Source: Mesobacillus sp. AQ2
GTDB lineage: Bacteria; Bacillota; Bacilli; Bacillales; Cytobacillaceae
Reading direction: 5' to 3'
DNA length: 64,000 nt
Assembly (NCBI RefSeq): GCF_030122805.1
Contig: NZ_CP126080.1
Location: 2,485,001 to 2,549,000 of the forward strand
Below the pieces are notes generated by a model that was not told where the DNA came from, searched no databases, and saw only the letters and a list, made by a program, of their open reading frames with translations. Shown here in pieces: positions 8,651 to 17,301 of this stretch. Positions within the stretch are counted from its first letter, which is position 1. Each line of letters opens with the position of its first letter. The position numbers and the translations under genes were made by a program.

Positions 8651-8918
8651 AGGTGACCTGATAATTCATTTTTGGGAATAAAGGTGTTCCATTAAGCCCT
8701 ATTGGCAACCTAATAATCCAGTTACTGGTAAACCAACACTTCAATAAGCCCTATTGGTGACCTGATAATCCAGTTAATGGTAAACCAGGATTCCAATTAG
8801 CCCTATTGGCGACCTCCTAATCCAGTTACTGGTAAATCAAGGTTCCAATAAACCCTATTGGTGACTTGATAATCCTGTTACTGGTAAACCAACACTCCAA
8901 TAAGCCCTATTGGCTAAC
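8651..8918. repeat. Tandem array A: 52-bp unit, about five copies
   Basis: The core CCCTATTGG recurs at 8697, 8749, 8801, 8853 and 8905, exactly 52 bases apart. Each good unit holds two dyads: CCAATA-n5-TATTGG (from CCAATAAGCCCTATTGG) and CCAGTTACTGG, followed by GGTAAACC. The first copy is the most decayed. No spacers and no coding capacity are apparent. It fills most of the 370-base gap between R2lox and the aldehyde dehydrogenase. Confidence 0.88.
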
Positions 8919-9001
8919 CAAAAATAGTGACTTCTTCAATGATTTTGCTATTCAGTACCTAGTTAATAAATTTATACAAAACCCAATAAGGAGGGCGCAG
9001 A

Positions 9002-10531
9002 ATGACTGTAAATGTCGATGTAAAAACGTTTCCGTTATTCATTAATGGAAAGTGGGAGGCTGCAAGCACCCAGGAAACCTTTGATGTCTTTAATCCAGCT
9101 ACCGGGGAATTGGCAGCACACGTGGCAAAAGGAAATGCAGCGGATGTGGAAAGAGCAGTAGAGGCGGCAAGGAAAGCATTCGATGAAACCGACTGGAAGG
9201 ATATGAAGCCAAAGGAAAGATCGAAGGTGTTGTACGCCATTTCTTATCAGATTGCTGCACATGCTGAAGAACTTGCTTACCTTGAAGCCATAAGCTCTGG
9301 TGGTACCGTTAGGAGAATCGGGGCAAACGACATTTTGCAAATGGTTGACTTGTTCCAAACATTGGCAAAGTTTGTGGAAGAGTATCCATTTTCGGAAACG
9401 CTTCCAAGTCCGCCGTTCCCTGGACCGGCTCACAATTTTATCTGGCGCGAGCCAATTGGGGTTTGCGCGGCGATTACTCCGTGGAATCTCCCGATGATGA
9501 TTGCGACCTGGAAAATCGCACCGGCTTTGGCGATGGGCAATACAATTGTGGTCAAGCCTGCAAGCTATACTCCGTTATCGACCCTGAAACTTGCTGAGAT
9601 CATTTCCCAGGTCGTGCCTCCAGGAGTCATAAATGTTGTGACCGGGCCAGGTGCCGAAGTTGGTGAAACGCTGGCAAGCCATCCGAAGGTCGATAAGGTT
9701 GCTTTTACAGGGTCGACTGAAGTCGGACGCAAGGTAATGCAGTTAGCCGCAGGCACAGTTAAAAATACAACACTTGAGCAAGGCGGGAAATCTCCAAACA
9801 TCATACTTGAGGATGCCGACTTAAGCATCGCCCTGCCTGGAAGTTTATTTGGAGTGTTCCTGCATTCCGGGCAGCTATGTGAATCAGGGACAAGGTTATT
9901 TGTGCCTGACCACTTACATGATGTGATTGTGGAAAATCTCGTAAAGCTGGCTGGCAAAATCAAACTTGGAAATCCGCTTGATCCAGCTACTGATGTTGGT
10001 CCAATCATTTCACAGAAGCAAAAAGAAACCATCTTATCCTATATCGAAGCGGGCAAAGCAGAAGGTGCAACGCTCCTCTGCGGCGGTAAGGAACTAAATG
10101 TTGCCGGCTGCGAAAATGGACACTTCATCGAACCGACGATTTTCACGAATGTCACAAACGATATGAAAATCGCTCGGGAGGAAATCTTCGGGCCAGTGCT
10201 GTCTGTTATTCGATATACCGATGTAGATGAAGCCATCAGGATGGCGAATGACTCTATCTATGGGCTTGCTGCCGGAGTATGGACACAGGATGTCAATAAA
10301 GCATATGACGTGGCACGCAAGCTGCAGGCTGGAGTTGTCTGGATCAACGACTGGCATATGCTGCGCAATTATGCACCATTTGGCGGCTACAAACAGAGCG
10401 GAATCGGCCGTGAGATGGGGAAGCATTCACTTGATGCCTATACTCAGGTTAAGCATGTCCATACTTCAATGGTACCAGAAGTTCATAAGCGTTCATGGTA
10501 TGGCTTGCTGCTTTCCGACAGTGGTGAATAA
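9002..10531 (+). CDS. NAD(P)-dependent aldehyde dehydrogenase
   Basis: A 509-residue ALDH-superfamily enzyme that oxidises an aldehyde to an acid. Visible are the cofactor segment ITPWNLPMM, FTGSTEVGRKV, the general base Glu in TLEQGGKSPN and the catalytic Cys in GQLCESGTRLF. The C-terminal PFGGYKQSGIGRE is typical. The start follows AAGGAGGGCG. It pairs with the iron alcohol dehydrogenase 24 bases downstream, which suggests sequential alcohol to aldehyde to acid oxidation. Confidence 0.95.
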   Translation: MTVNVDVKTFPLFINGKWEAASTQETFDVFNPATGELAAHVAKGNAADVERAVEAARKAFDETDWKDMKPKERSKVLYAISYQIAAHAEELAYLEAISSGGTVRRIGANDILQMVDLFQTLAKFVEEYPFSETLPSPPFPGPAHNFIWREPIGVCAAITPWNLPMMIATWKIAPALAMGNTIVVKPASYTPLSTLKLAEIISQVVPPGVINVVTGPGAEVGETLASHPKVDKVAFTGSTEVGRKVMQLAAGTVKNTTLEQGGKSPNIILEDADLSIALPGSLFGVFLHSGQLCESGTRLFVPDHLHDVIVENLVKLAGKIKLGNPLDPATDVGPIISQKQKETILSYIEAGKAEGATLLCGGKELNVAGCENGHFIEPTIFTNVTNDMKIAREEIFGPVLSVIRYTDVDEAIRMANDSIYGLAAGVWTQDVNKAYDVARKLQAGVVWINDWHMLRNYAPFGGYKQSGIGREMGKHSLDAYTQVKHVHTSMVPEVHKRSWYGLLLSDSGE

Positions 10532-10555
10532 AAAAATAATAATGAGGTGAAAAGG

Positions 10556-11770
10556 ATGCAAAGTACATCATTATCGCAATTCTCGCTCCACTCAGCAATA
10601 TACAGTGGCTCAAATTCAAGGGCAATGGTGCCTGATTTGTTCAAGGGATTAGGTGCAAAAAGGGTGGTTCTTTTTAGCGACAGGGGCCTTAAAAAAGCAG
10701 GAGTAGTCGAAAAAGTTGCCCAGATTTTTGAATTGACGTCCAAAGGCACGGGTCCTGAATTAGCTGGTATTTATGTGGATATTGCTCAGGACGCAGAAAG
10801 CAGTTCTGTGAATGAGGCACTCCGATATGCACGGGAATTTGGTGCGGATGGCTTGCTTGCTGTCGGCGGCGGAAGTGTACTTGACACGGTCAAAGGCGTA
10901 AAATACGCCATGCATAAAGGATTGACCGACATCAAGGAAGCCATACCCGGAGGCTTTTTATATGAGCAATTCCCGAAAGCAACCCATATACCAATCCCGC
11001 ATATTGCAGTACCAACTACTGCTGGTACCGGTTCGGAAGTCTCGCCGATCGCGGTCATATACAATGAAGATATCCAAATGAAAGGAAATATTATCAATCC
11101 TTTCCTCAGCGCGGATATTGCCGTACTGGATCCAGACCTTACTGTGGGGCTGCCACCGGCAATCACCGCATTCACAGGCTTCGATGCACTGACACACGCA
11201 ATTGAAGCCCTGGCATCACCAAACGCAAATGCACTTACTGATGCACATGCATTGCACGCAATCAGGCTGATCGAAAAGAATCTCCCTGTTGCCGTATGTG
11301 AAGGCTCAAACCTTAATGCAAGAATGGAAATGCTGCAGGCGAGCCTAATGGGAATTACCGCGTTCAGCTTTGCATTGAATGCGATCCCGATCCATAACTT
11401 TGCACATGCCTATGGCGCACTCTTCAGAATTCCGCATGGACTGGCGAATGCTGTTTTCCTTCCTGTCGTCATGGAATATGTACCAAGCCTGTATCTTCCG
11501 AAGGTAAAAGAACTGGCATCTGCCTTGCGTGTTTCATTCAATGACGACGATGACAATGAGAACGTACTGGCAAAAGTCATTGAAAAGATTCGAGTCCTTC
11601 AGCACAAAACTGGCTTGCCATCAGACTTTGCACAGTACAATTTAACAGAGGAAGACCTGGAGAGGGTTGCCGGAGCTGTAGCGAAAGACCCTGCAGCGGT
11701 TTCTTTCCCGATGCCGAAGGAACTGATTCACGCTGTCGGCCAGCAGGTTGTGCCGATTGGCGTAAAGTAA
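10556..11770 (+). CDS. Iron-containing alcohol dehydrogenase (group III)
   Basis: A 404-residue Fe-ADH. The NAD site GGGSVLDTVKG, the signature PTTAGTGSEVSP and metal ligands in FDALTHAIEA, IPIHNFAHAYGA and PHGLANA are present. ATG 10556 was chosen over in-frame GTG 10547, since GAGGTG at 10544 is then the ribosome site. It lies in one unit with the ALDH and ends in a terminator at 11781. The substrate is probably a medium- or long-chain alcohol, judged only from its neighbours. Confidence 0.93.
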   Translation: MQSTSLSQFSLHSAIYSGSNSRAMVPDLFKGLGAKRVVLFSDRGLKKAGVVEKVAQIFELTSKGTGPELAGIYVDIAQDAESSSVNEALRYAREFGADGLLAVGGGSVLDTVKGVKYAMHKGLTDIKEAIPGGFLYEQFPKATHIPIPHIAVPTTAGTGSEVSPIAVIYNEDIQMKGNIINPFLSADIAVLDPDLTVGLPPAITAFTGFDALTHAIEALASPNANALTDAHALHAIRLIEKNLPVAVCEGSNLNARMEMLQASLMGITAFSFALNAIPIHNFAHAYGALFRIPHGLANAVFLPVVMEYVPSLYLPKVKELASALRVSFNDDDDNENVLAKVIEKIRVLQHKTGLPSDFAQYNLTEEDLERVAGAVAKDPAAVSFPMPKELIHAVGQQVVPIGVK

Positions 11771-11780
11771 AAATACTCAG

Positions 11781-11812
11781 AAAGGGGGATCCATCAGTGG
11801 TTTCCCCTTTTT
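11781..11812 (+). terminator. Rho-independent terminator after the ALDH/ADH pair
   Basis: AAAGGGG pairs with CCCCTTT across a 16-base loop and is followed by a T run. Confidence 0.75.
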
Positions 11813-11834
11813 GTAAAGATATAACTTAATAAAA

Positions 11835-11954
11835 TGTCTAGCTTCAGCGCCTAGCCCCTCGAGTCGTTTCGGTCCGCCAAATAAACTAAAAGAACGACTT
11901 CACCGGTAGGCCCTCTAACGCTAGTCGGGGCTGACCAGGCGCTTAACGCTTTTC
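11835..11954. repeat. Dispersed Bacillus-type intergenic repeat
   Basis: About 120 bases beginning TGTCTAGCTTCAGCGCCTAG and ending GCGCTTAACGCTTTTCT. AGCGCC near one end and GGCGCT near the other, plus CCCC/GGGG blocks, give it a folded, partly inverted structure. From memory, similar sequence is scattered in many Bacillaceae genomes; only one copy lies in this window. It sits just before the acyl-CoA dehydrogenase start, so it could affect that gene's leader. Confidence 0.5.
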
Positions 11955-11971
11955 TTAAGGAGTGATCATCA

Positions 11972-13189
11972 ATGATGGATTTTGATTTTACAGATGAACA
12001 AGAGCTGTTAAGGAAAACAGTCAGGAATTTTGTTGACAGGGAAATCATGCCTTATATAAAAGAATGGGATGAAAAGCAGCATTTTGAGAGTAGTATTTTG
12101 ACAAGGCTTGCGGATCTTGGCCTCATGGGAGTATGCATACCGGAACAATATGGCGGCAGTGGGATGGATTATAATTCACTGGCAATTGTGTGTGAAGAAC
12201 TGGAGCGCGGGGACACAGCCTTCAGGACTGCAGTCTCCGTTCACACCGGCCTCAACAGTATGACTCTCCTGCAATGGGGAAATGAAGAGCAAAAACAGAA
12301 GTATTTAGTTCCTCAGTCAAAAGGGGAAAAGGTAGGGGCTTTCGGATTGACCGAGCCAAATGCAGGATCGGACGTTGCGGCAATGCAGACAACAGCCGCT
12401 GACGCGGGGGATCACTATATTCTGAATGGGTCAAAAACCTGGATTTCATTATGTGATGTTGCTGACCATTTCCTCGTATTTGCGTATACGGATAAAAGCA
12501 AAAAACACCATGGCATATCAGCCTTCATCGTGGAAAGGAGCTGGGAGGGCTTCTCCTCCAAGTCAATAAAAGGGAAGCTTGGAATCAGGGCCGGGAATAC
12601 CGGCGAAATCTTTTTTGACAATGTAAAGGTTCCTAAACAAAACCTGGTGGGCAATGAAGGTGACGGCTTTAAAATCGCGATGTCCGCCCTGGATAATGGC
12701 CGTTTCACGGTGGCCGCAGGTGCGTGCGGAACGATTATGGCTAGTCTTGAAGCAAGTTTGAAGTATTGTCATGAAAGAAGTACATTCGGCAAGGAAATCG
12801 GCAGGCACCAGCTCGTCCAACAAATGATCGCGAAGATGGAAGCGGGGCTGATACAATCACGCTTGCTCGTGTACCGGGCAGGCTGGCTTAAAAATCAGGG
12901 CAAACGGAATACCCGTGAAACCTCACTGGCCAAATGGCAGGCATGCGACTATGCCTATGAAGCAGCAAATGATGCCGTGCAAATCCATGGTGCCTATGGT
13001 TTTTCAAACGAATATCCTGTGGAACGATATTTGCGGAACGCCAAAGCGCCGGTCATATATGAAGGAACGCGGGAAATCCATACGGTTATGCAAGCGGAAT
13101 ATGCACTAGGCTATCGATTTGATAAACCACTCTCGAATATGCTCCCCGCTTGGCCTTTTGAGTCGGTATCAGAAGAAATCATGAAATGA
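11972..13189 (+). CDS. Acyl-CoA dehydrogenase
   Basis: A 405-residue FAD-dependent acyl-CoA dehydrogenase that introduces the 2,3 double bond. GAFGLTEPNAGSD (122-134) is the family signature and Glu364 in YEGTREI is the catalytic base. The tail runs some 35 residues past that motif, longer than usual. The start ATG 11972 follows AAGGAGTGATC (ATG 11975 is the alternative). It stands alone between two terminators, 3' of the R2lox/ALDH/ADH group, and is preceded by a dispersed repeat. Confidence 0.94.
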   Translation: MMDFDFTDEQELLRKTVRNFVDREIMPYIKEWDEKQHFESSILTRLADLGLMGVCIPEQYGGSGMDYNSLAIVCEELERGDTAFRTAVSVHTGLNSMTLLQWGNEEQKQKYLVPQSKGEKVGAFGLTEPNAGSDVAAMQTTAADAGDHYILNGSKTWISLCDVADHFLVFAYTDKSKKHHGISAFIVERSWEGFSSKSIKGKLGIRAGNTGEIFFDNVKVPKQNLVGNEGDGFKIAMSALDNGRFTVAAGACGTIMASLEASLKYCHERSTFGKEIGRHQLVQQMIAKMEAGLIQSRLLVYRAGWLKNQGKRNTRETSLAKWQACDYAYEAANDAVQIHGAYGFSNEYPVERYLRNAKAPVIYEGTREIHTVMQAEYALGYRFDKPLSNMLPAWPFESVSEEIMK

Positions 13190-13216
13190 AAAATAAGATT
13201 ACACCTATTAACTAGG

Positions 13217-13260
13217 AAAAAAGGAGATACGCTTCAATAACGAAGCGCATCTCCTTTTTA
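13217..13260 (+). terminator. Strong terminator after the acyl-CoA dehydrogenase
   Basis: AAAAAGGAGAT and CGCTTC pair with GAAGCG and ATCTCCTTTTT around a small loop, with one bulged base on each side. The A and T tails suit termination on both strands. Confidence 0.85.
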
Positions 13261-13265
13261 AAATT

Positions 13266-13448
13266 GGCTGTTTTCGTAAAGATTGTTGTTAAAATCTTAA
13301 AGCCGATTTTAACGTGCTATAAGCAATTTTGCAGTTCGTTTTTAAGTGTGCAAGCTCTTTTCTCATAATAAGCTTGAATTTTATAAAGAAAACTAGGTCA
13401 TTCAATCCAATTTAGTAGTCAATAGCAACAAAGTTTGAGAAAAGAGCC
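13266..13448. mobile_element. MITE-like element with imperfect terminal inverted repeats
   Basis: A 183-base non-coding segment starts GGCTGTTTTCGTAAAGATTG, and its other end, read in reverse complement, starts GGCTCTTTTCTCAAACTTTG. About 19 of the first 25 bases match. No open frame and no clear target duplication are visible. It fills the gap between two convergent genes. Confidence 0.45.
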
Positions 13449-13454
13449 TTACAA

Positions 13455-14504
13455 TTATAAGACCATTTCAGATTGCACATAGTGATAAAGCAGCTTAGCT
13501 GTATTTTCAATAGAATCTTTATGTGTTCTTTCAAATGCATGTGAGGAATCGATTCCGGGCCCAATCAAACCGTGGATGATATCATGTCCAGAACGGATCG
13601 CGGCTGAAGCGTCCGATCCGTAAAACGGATAGATATCGAGTTTGTAGCCGATTCCATTGTCAATAGCCAGTTGTGTCAGCCTTTTTCTAAGTTCATAATG
13701 ATAAGGGCCGCTCGCATCCTTCACACAAATGGAAACCGTGTATTCATCGGTAGATTGGCCATCGCCCATTGCCCCCATATCCACCGCCAGGTACTCAACT
13801 GTTTCCGAAGTGATGTTCGAGTTGCCTCCATAACCGATTTCTTCATTATTTGAAATCAGGAAATGAGTCGTATATGGCAATTCGATGTTTTCGCTTTTCA
13901 TTTGTTTGATTAGCTGAAGCAGGATCGCTACGCTTGCTTTATCATCCAGATGACGCGATTTAATATATCCGGACGGTGTTAGCTGTACACGAGGATCAAA
14001 AGAAACAAAATCTCCAACCTCGATGCCAAGTGCTCTCACATCATCAGCGTTATGTACTTTTTCATCAACTCGCACTTCCATATTATCCTGATTGCGCTCA
14101 GCTTTCCCGGCATCCTTATAGACATGTACGGAGGTTTGGTGCATCAAAATTGTTCCCGTGAACTTTTTGCCGCTTGAAGTTTCAATCTCGCAATATTCGC
14201 CCTCGATGGAGTTGTACTTAAAGCCGCCGATTAAATCAAGCTTAAGGCGTCCGCTTGGCTTAATTTCTTTTACGATGGCTCCAAGAGTATCGACGTGGGC
14301 AGTCAGCATCCTATGATTTTGCTGATCTTTACCTGGCAAGCTAGCAGTCAACCCGCCCTTGCGGTTTCTTTTTGTTTCTACCTGCAATTCCTTTAAATAA
14401 TTCTCTACATATGTAATCACTTCATTGGTATTTCCTGAAGGACTCGGGATGCTGACCAGTTCCTTTATCAGATTCACCGTCTCATCCGTATTTGGGTATG
14501 CCAT
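13455..14504 (-). CDS. M42 family metallopeptidase (glutamyl aminopeptidase/FrvX-like)
   Basis: A 349-residue M42 aminopeptidase of the tetrahedral, di-metal type. Metal-binding and catalytic segments are visible: TAHVDTLG, RHLDDKAS, SNNEEIGYGGN, AVDMG and DSSHAFERTH. It cleaves N-terminal residues from cytosolic peptides. The length suits the family. It reads opposite to the surrounding lipid genes and shares a divergent gap with the superoxide dismutase. No functional link to the island is visible. Confidence 0.93.
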   Translation of the reverse strand: MAYPNTDETVNLIKELVSIPSPSGNTNEVITYVENYLKELQVETKRNRKGGLTASLPGKDQQNHRMLTAHVDTLGAIVKEIKPSGRLKLDLIGGFKYNSIEGEYCEIETSSGKKFTGTILMHQTSVHVYKDAGKAERNQDNMEVRVDEKVHNADDVRALGIEVGDFVSFDPRVQLTPSGYIKSRHLDDKASVAILLQLIKQMKSENIELPYTTHFLISNNEEIGYGGNSNITSETVEYLAVDMGAMGDGQSTDEYTVSICVKDASGPYHYELRKRLTQLAIDNGIGYKLDIYPFYGSDASAAIRSGHDIIHGLIGPGIDSSHAFERTHKDSIENTAKLLYHYVQSEMVL

Positions 14505-14655
14505 AAATGAAATTCCTCCCTAAAATAAATTCTCACATAATTAATATTATAAGCTTTTTTCCCGAAGCAAAGTACCATTTATCTTTAATTCCTGTAATCC
14601 CTAAACCAGTCTGCTCATATTTTGATTATGGATGTAGTTTTGGGGAGGCGATTAA

Positions 14656-15549
14656 ATGAACGGGTATTGGTTTAGGTATTCATTGCAGGAATGGTGCAGG
14701 GAAATGGAAGAGAAATGGGACTCCGTTAAGGCTCAGCTTAGAGAATCTGGTGATCAAGACTCGTTAAAAAAATGGGAAGAAAACTTTTTCACCTTGAAAA
14801 AGAAAGCAGAAAGCAACTTGGATGAGGAACAGATATATGCAGAAGCGGGAAAATTATTTGACGAACTTACAGATTATGCGAATGACCCTGAAATTGGCCG
14901 CCAGCAAGCGCAGAGACTACAGCCGGTGCCAATAGGAGGTCACAAATTGCCGCCACTGCCTTATGCCTATAATGCGCTCGAGCCTGTGATCGATAGAGAG
15001 ATCATGAGACTTCATCACTTAAAGCATCACCAAAGCTATGTTGATGGCTTAAACAAAGCTGAAAAAGAAATGCAGAAAGCCAGGCAAACCGGTGACTTCT
15101 CTTTGATCAAACACTGGGAAAGGGAAGCAGCTTTCCACGGATCAGGACATTACCTCCATACGATTTTTTGGAACATTATGGTCCCGAATGGCGGGGGAGC
15201 TCCAAAAGGACAGCTTAGCAAAGCAATCAATGATACATTCGGCAGCTTTGAAGGCTTTAAAAAACATTTTACAGAAGCCGCTAAAAATGTCGAAGCTGTA
15301 GGGTGGGCCATCCTTGTCTGGTCTCCGCGTTCCCACCGTCTCGAAATTCTCCAGGCTGAAAAGCATCAAAACCTGACACAGTGGGATGTTGTTCCACTTC
15401 TCGTTCTGGATGTTTGGGAACACGCCTACTATCTGCAATATAAAAATGAACGAGCTAAATATGTTGAAAACTGGTGGAATGTCGTCAACTGGAAGGAAGT
15501 CGAGCAGCGGTTCAATAAAGCCAGGACATTAGCTTGGCAGGCATTTTAG
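14656..15549 (+). CDS. Fe/Mn superoxide dismutase with N-terminal extension (SodF-like)
   Basis: A 297-residue protein. A normal Fe/Mn SOD domain begins near residue 97 (KLPPLPYAYNALEP), with the metal-ligand segments HHLKHHQSYV and LVLDVWEHAYYLQY. The first 95 residues are a charged helical extension not found in housekeeping SodA (about 200 residues), as in B. subtilis SodF. ATG 14656 follows GGGGAGG. A terminator follows directly. It may protect against oxygen radicals from the flavin and di-metal enzymes around it, but that is only position-based. Confidence 0.92.
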   Translation: MNGYWFRYSLQEWCREMEEKWDSVKAQLRESGDQDSLKKWEENFFTLKKKAESNLDEEQIYAEAGKLFDELTDYANDPEIGRQQAQRLQPVPIGGHKLPPLPYAYNALEPVIDREIMRLHHLKHHQSYVDGLNKAEKEMQKARQTGDFSLIKHWEREAAFHGSGHYLHTIFWNIMVPNGGGAPKGQLSKAINDTFGSFEGFKKHFTEAAKNVEAVGWAILVWSPRSHRLEILQAEKHQNLTQWDVVPLLVLDVWEHAYYLQYKNERAKYVENWWNVVNWKEVEQRFNKARTLAWQAF

Positions 15550-15550
15550 A

Positions 15551-15579
15551 AGAGTGACGGATCGTCACTCTTTTTTTGT
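15551..15579 (+). terminator. Terminator after the superoxide dismutase
   Basis: AGAGTGACG pairs with CGTCACTCT around a three-base loop and is followed by seven or more Ts. Confidence 0.88.
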
Positions 15580-15630
15580 ATAAATGCTTCTCTTTGGCAA
15601 AGACTAAACATATGTTCGGGAGGTGGTATT

Positions 15631-15942
15631 TTGGATAATAAAGATTTCAACCAGATCTACAAGGAATACAAGGAGCAAAGCAGTGCACAGGCTGAAATTG
15701 AAGCAAACACAGACCAGCCCGGGAAAGAGCAAATTGTGGCTGTCCGGAAAAATGACGACGGGGATCTGATCGCATTTAAGACAGATAATGGCAGGGAGTT
15801 GGATTATGTCACTGCCCTTAATGAAGCAAAGGCTGGCAGACTGGCCCATGTGGATGTATTCCATAAATACGGACGGGATATTCTCAGAAGTGAGCCTGAT
15901 GGAATCAAAGAAAACAATCTTGATCAGCTGCCCGATTTTTAG
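15631..15942 (+). CDS. DUF3892 domain protein
   Basis: A 103-residue protein of unknown function. The C-terminal half (IVAVRKNDDGDLIAFKTDNG, later VDVFHKYGRDILRSEPDG) fits the DUF3892 family of Bacillus, whose members often lie near stress or sporulation genes. The N-terminal 35 residues are polar and helical. TTG 15631 follows CGGGAGGTGG. It has its own terminator and no evident role in the acyl-CoA island. Confidence 0.78.
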   Translation: MDNKDFNQIYKEYKEQSSAQAEIEANTDQPGKEQIVAVRKNDDGDLIAFKTDNGRELDYVTALNEAKAGRLAHVDVFHKYGRDILRSEPDGIKENNLDQLPDF

Positions 15943-15968
15943 CAGGGAATCTTCCCTGCTATTTTTGT
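15941..15968 (+). terminator. Terminator after the DUF3892 gene
   Basis: AGCAGGGA and TCCCTGCT form a perfect 8-bp stem with a four-base loop, then ATTTTTG. The stem overlaps the stop codon. Confidence 0.85.
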
Positions 15969-16022
15969 TTTCATTAATAAAAAACTTGATTTTTCAGAAA
16001 TTTCAATCTAAAATTAACACTA

Positions 16023-16044
16023 ACATACCAACCGGTAGGTATGT
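16023..16044. promoter_or_regulatory. Near-perfect TetR operator before the second acyl-CoA operon
   Basis: The halves ACATACCAACC and GGTAGGTATGT are symmetric at 10 of 11 positions. This is the best copy of the motif shared with 441, 1086 and 20373. It lies 72 bases before the acyl-CoA dehydrogenase at 16116, in a typical promoter position. Confidence 0.75.
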
Positions 16045-16115
16045 GAAAAAGGATTGTAACATACAATTTTAATAGAGATGCAGATTTATAAGAAAAAGTT
16101 AGGGGAGTGACTTGA

Positions 16116-17291
16116 ATGCATTTACGCCTTACAGAAGAACAAAAAATGGTCCAGAAGACCATCCGCAGGTTCGTTGAAAAAGAACTGGTGCCTTTGGAAA
16201 ATGAGGTTCTCAGGAATGAAAGAGAAGGACGGCCAAGCCTTCCGCCAGGTAAATTACAGGAGCTGCAATTAAAGGCAAAGGAAGCAGGCTTCTGGGGAAT
16301 CAATACACCTGAACAATATGGCGGTGCCGATCTTGGTCAAATGATGATGGCCATCGTATTGATGGAAATTTCAAAGACCTTCGTTCCTTTCCAATTCGGT
16401 GGGTCAGCAGATAATATTCTTTACTACGGAAACGAGGAACAAAAGCAGAAATATTTGATCCCAACCATCAACGGCGAGAAAAAGTCCTGCTTCGCAATGA
16501 CAGAGCCAGGCGCGGGATCGGATACAAGAAATATTAAAATGACCGCAGTCAAAGACGGCAATGAGTGGGTTTTGAATGGGGAAAAGACGTTTATAACGGG
16601 CGGAAATGAAGCGGACTTTGTCATGGTCATTGCCATTACCGATAAGGAGAAGCATCGTGCAACCGGCCGTGATGGAGTGACCTGCTTTATCGTCGACCGG
16701 GATATGGGCTGGAAGTCGGAATATATACATACGATGGGTGAGTGGGGTCCAGCCGGTCTTGTGTTTGATAATGTCCGCGTGCCAGAAGAAAACATTCTTG
16801 GTGAAGTTGATGGCGGTTACAAATTGGGACTTGAATGGATTGGCTTTGCAAGGTGGGTTGTTGGTGCAAGGGCAATCGGATCTGCAGAACGTCTTCTGCA
16901 AATGGCGATTGACTATTCAAAAGAACGCATCACCTTTGGCAAACCGATTGCTGAAAGACAAGCCATCCAGTGGATGATTGCTGATTCGGCGGTTGAAATC
17001 GAAGCAGCAAGGTGGCTGGTATTGAACGCCGCCTATACGCTGGATGCAGGTGAAGATAACAGGCATATGGCCTCGATGGCTAAATTGTATGGCTCGAATA
17101 TGGGGAACAGGGTAGTGGACCGCGTCATGCAAATACATGGCGGTATGGGATACACAAGGGAATTGCCAATCGAGCGCTGGTATCGTGAAGCCAGGCTTTG
17201 GAGAATTTACGATGGAACAGATGAAATCCAGCGCATGATCATCGCCAGGGACCTGTTAAAAGGACATGTAAAAATTGGGCAGTTTGTTTAA
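16116..17291 (+). CDS. Acyl-CoA dehydrogenase with Asp at the catalytic-base position
   Basis: A 391-residue ACAD. The signature CFAMTEPGAGSD and the C-terminal QIHGGMGYTRELPIERWYRE are clear. The catalytic segment reads IYDGTDEIQ, so Asp366 stands where short- and medium-chain enzymes carry Glu (YEGTSEIQ). The start follows AGGGGAGTGAC. It is the first gene after the operator at 16023 and heads the operon that continues with an SDR and a two-part hydratase. Confidence 0.94.
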   Translation: MHLRLTEEQKMVQKTIRRFVEKELVPLENEVLRNEREGRPSLPPGKLQELQLKAKEAGFWGINTPEQYGGADLGQMMMAIVLMEISKTFVPFQFGGSADNILYYGNEEQKQKYLIPTINGEKKSCFAMTEPGAGSDTRNIKMTAVKDGNEWVLNGEKTFITGGNEADFVMVIAITDKEKHRATGRDGVTCFIVDRDMGWKSEYIHTMGEWGPAGLVFDNVRVPEENILGEVDGGYKLGLEWIGFARWVVGARAIGSAERLLQMAIDYSKERITFGKPIAERQAIQWMIADSAVEIEAARWLVLNAAYTLDAGEDNRHMASMAKLYGSNMGNRVVDRVMQIHGGMGYTRELPIERWYREARLWRIYDGTDEIQRMIIARDLLKGHVKIGQFV

Positions 17292-17301
17292 TAAGTGAAT
17301 T

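Noticed and set aside
9002..9002. TACCTAGTTAAT upstream of the aldehyde dehydrogenase as a fifth TetR site
   Set aside because: Only part of one half-site matches and symmetry is poor.
16404..16901. 165-codon frame on the minus strand
   Set aside because: Cys/His-rich antisense shadow of the acyl-CoA dehydrogenase with no start signals.
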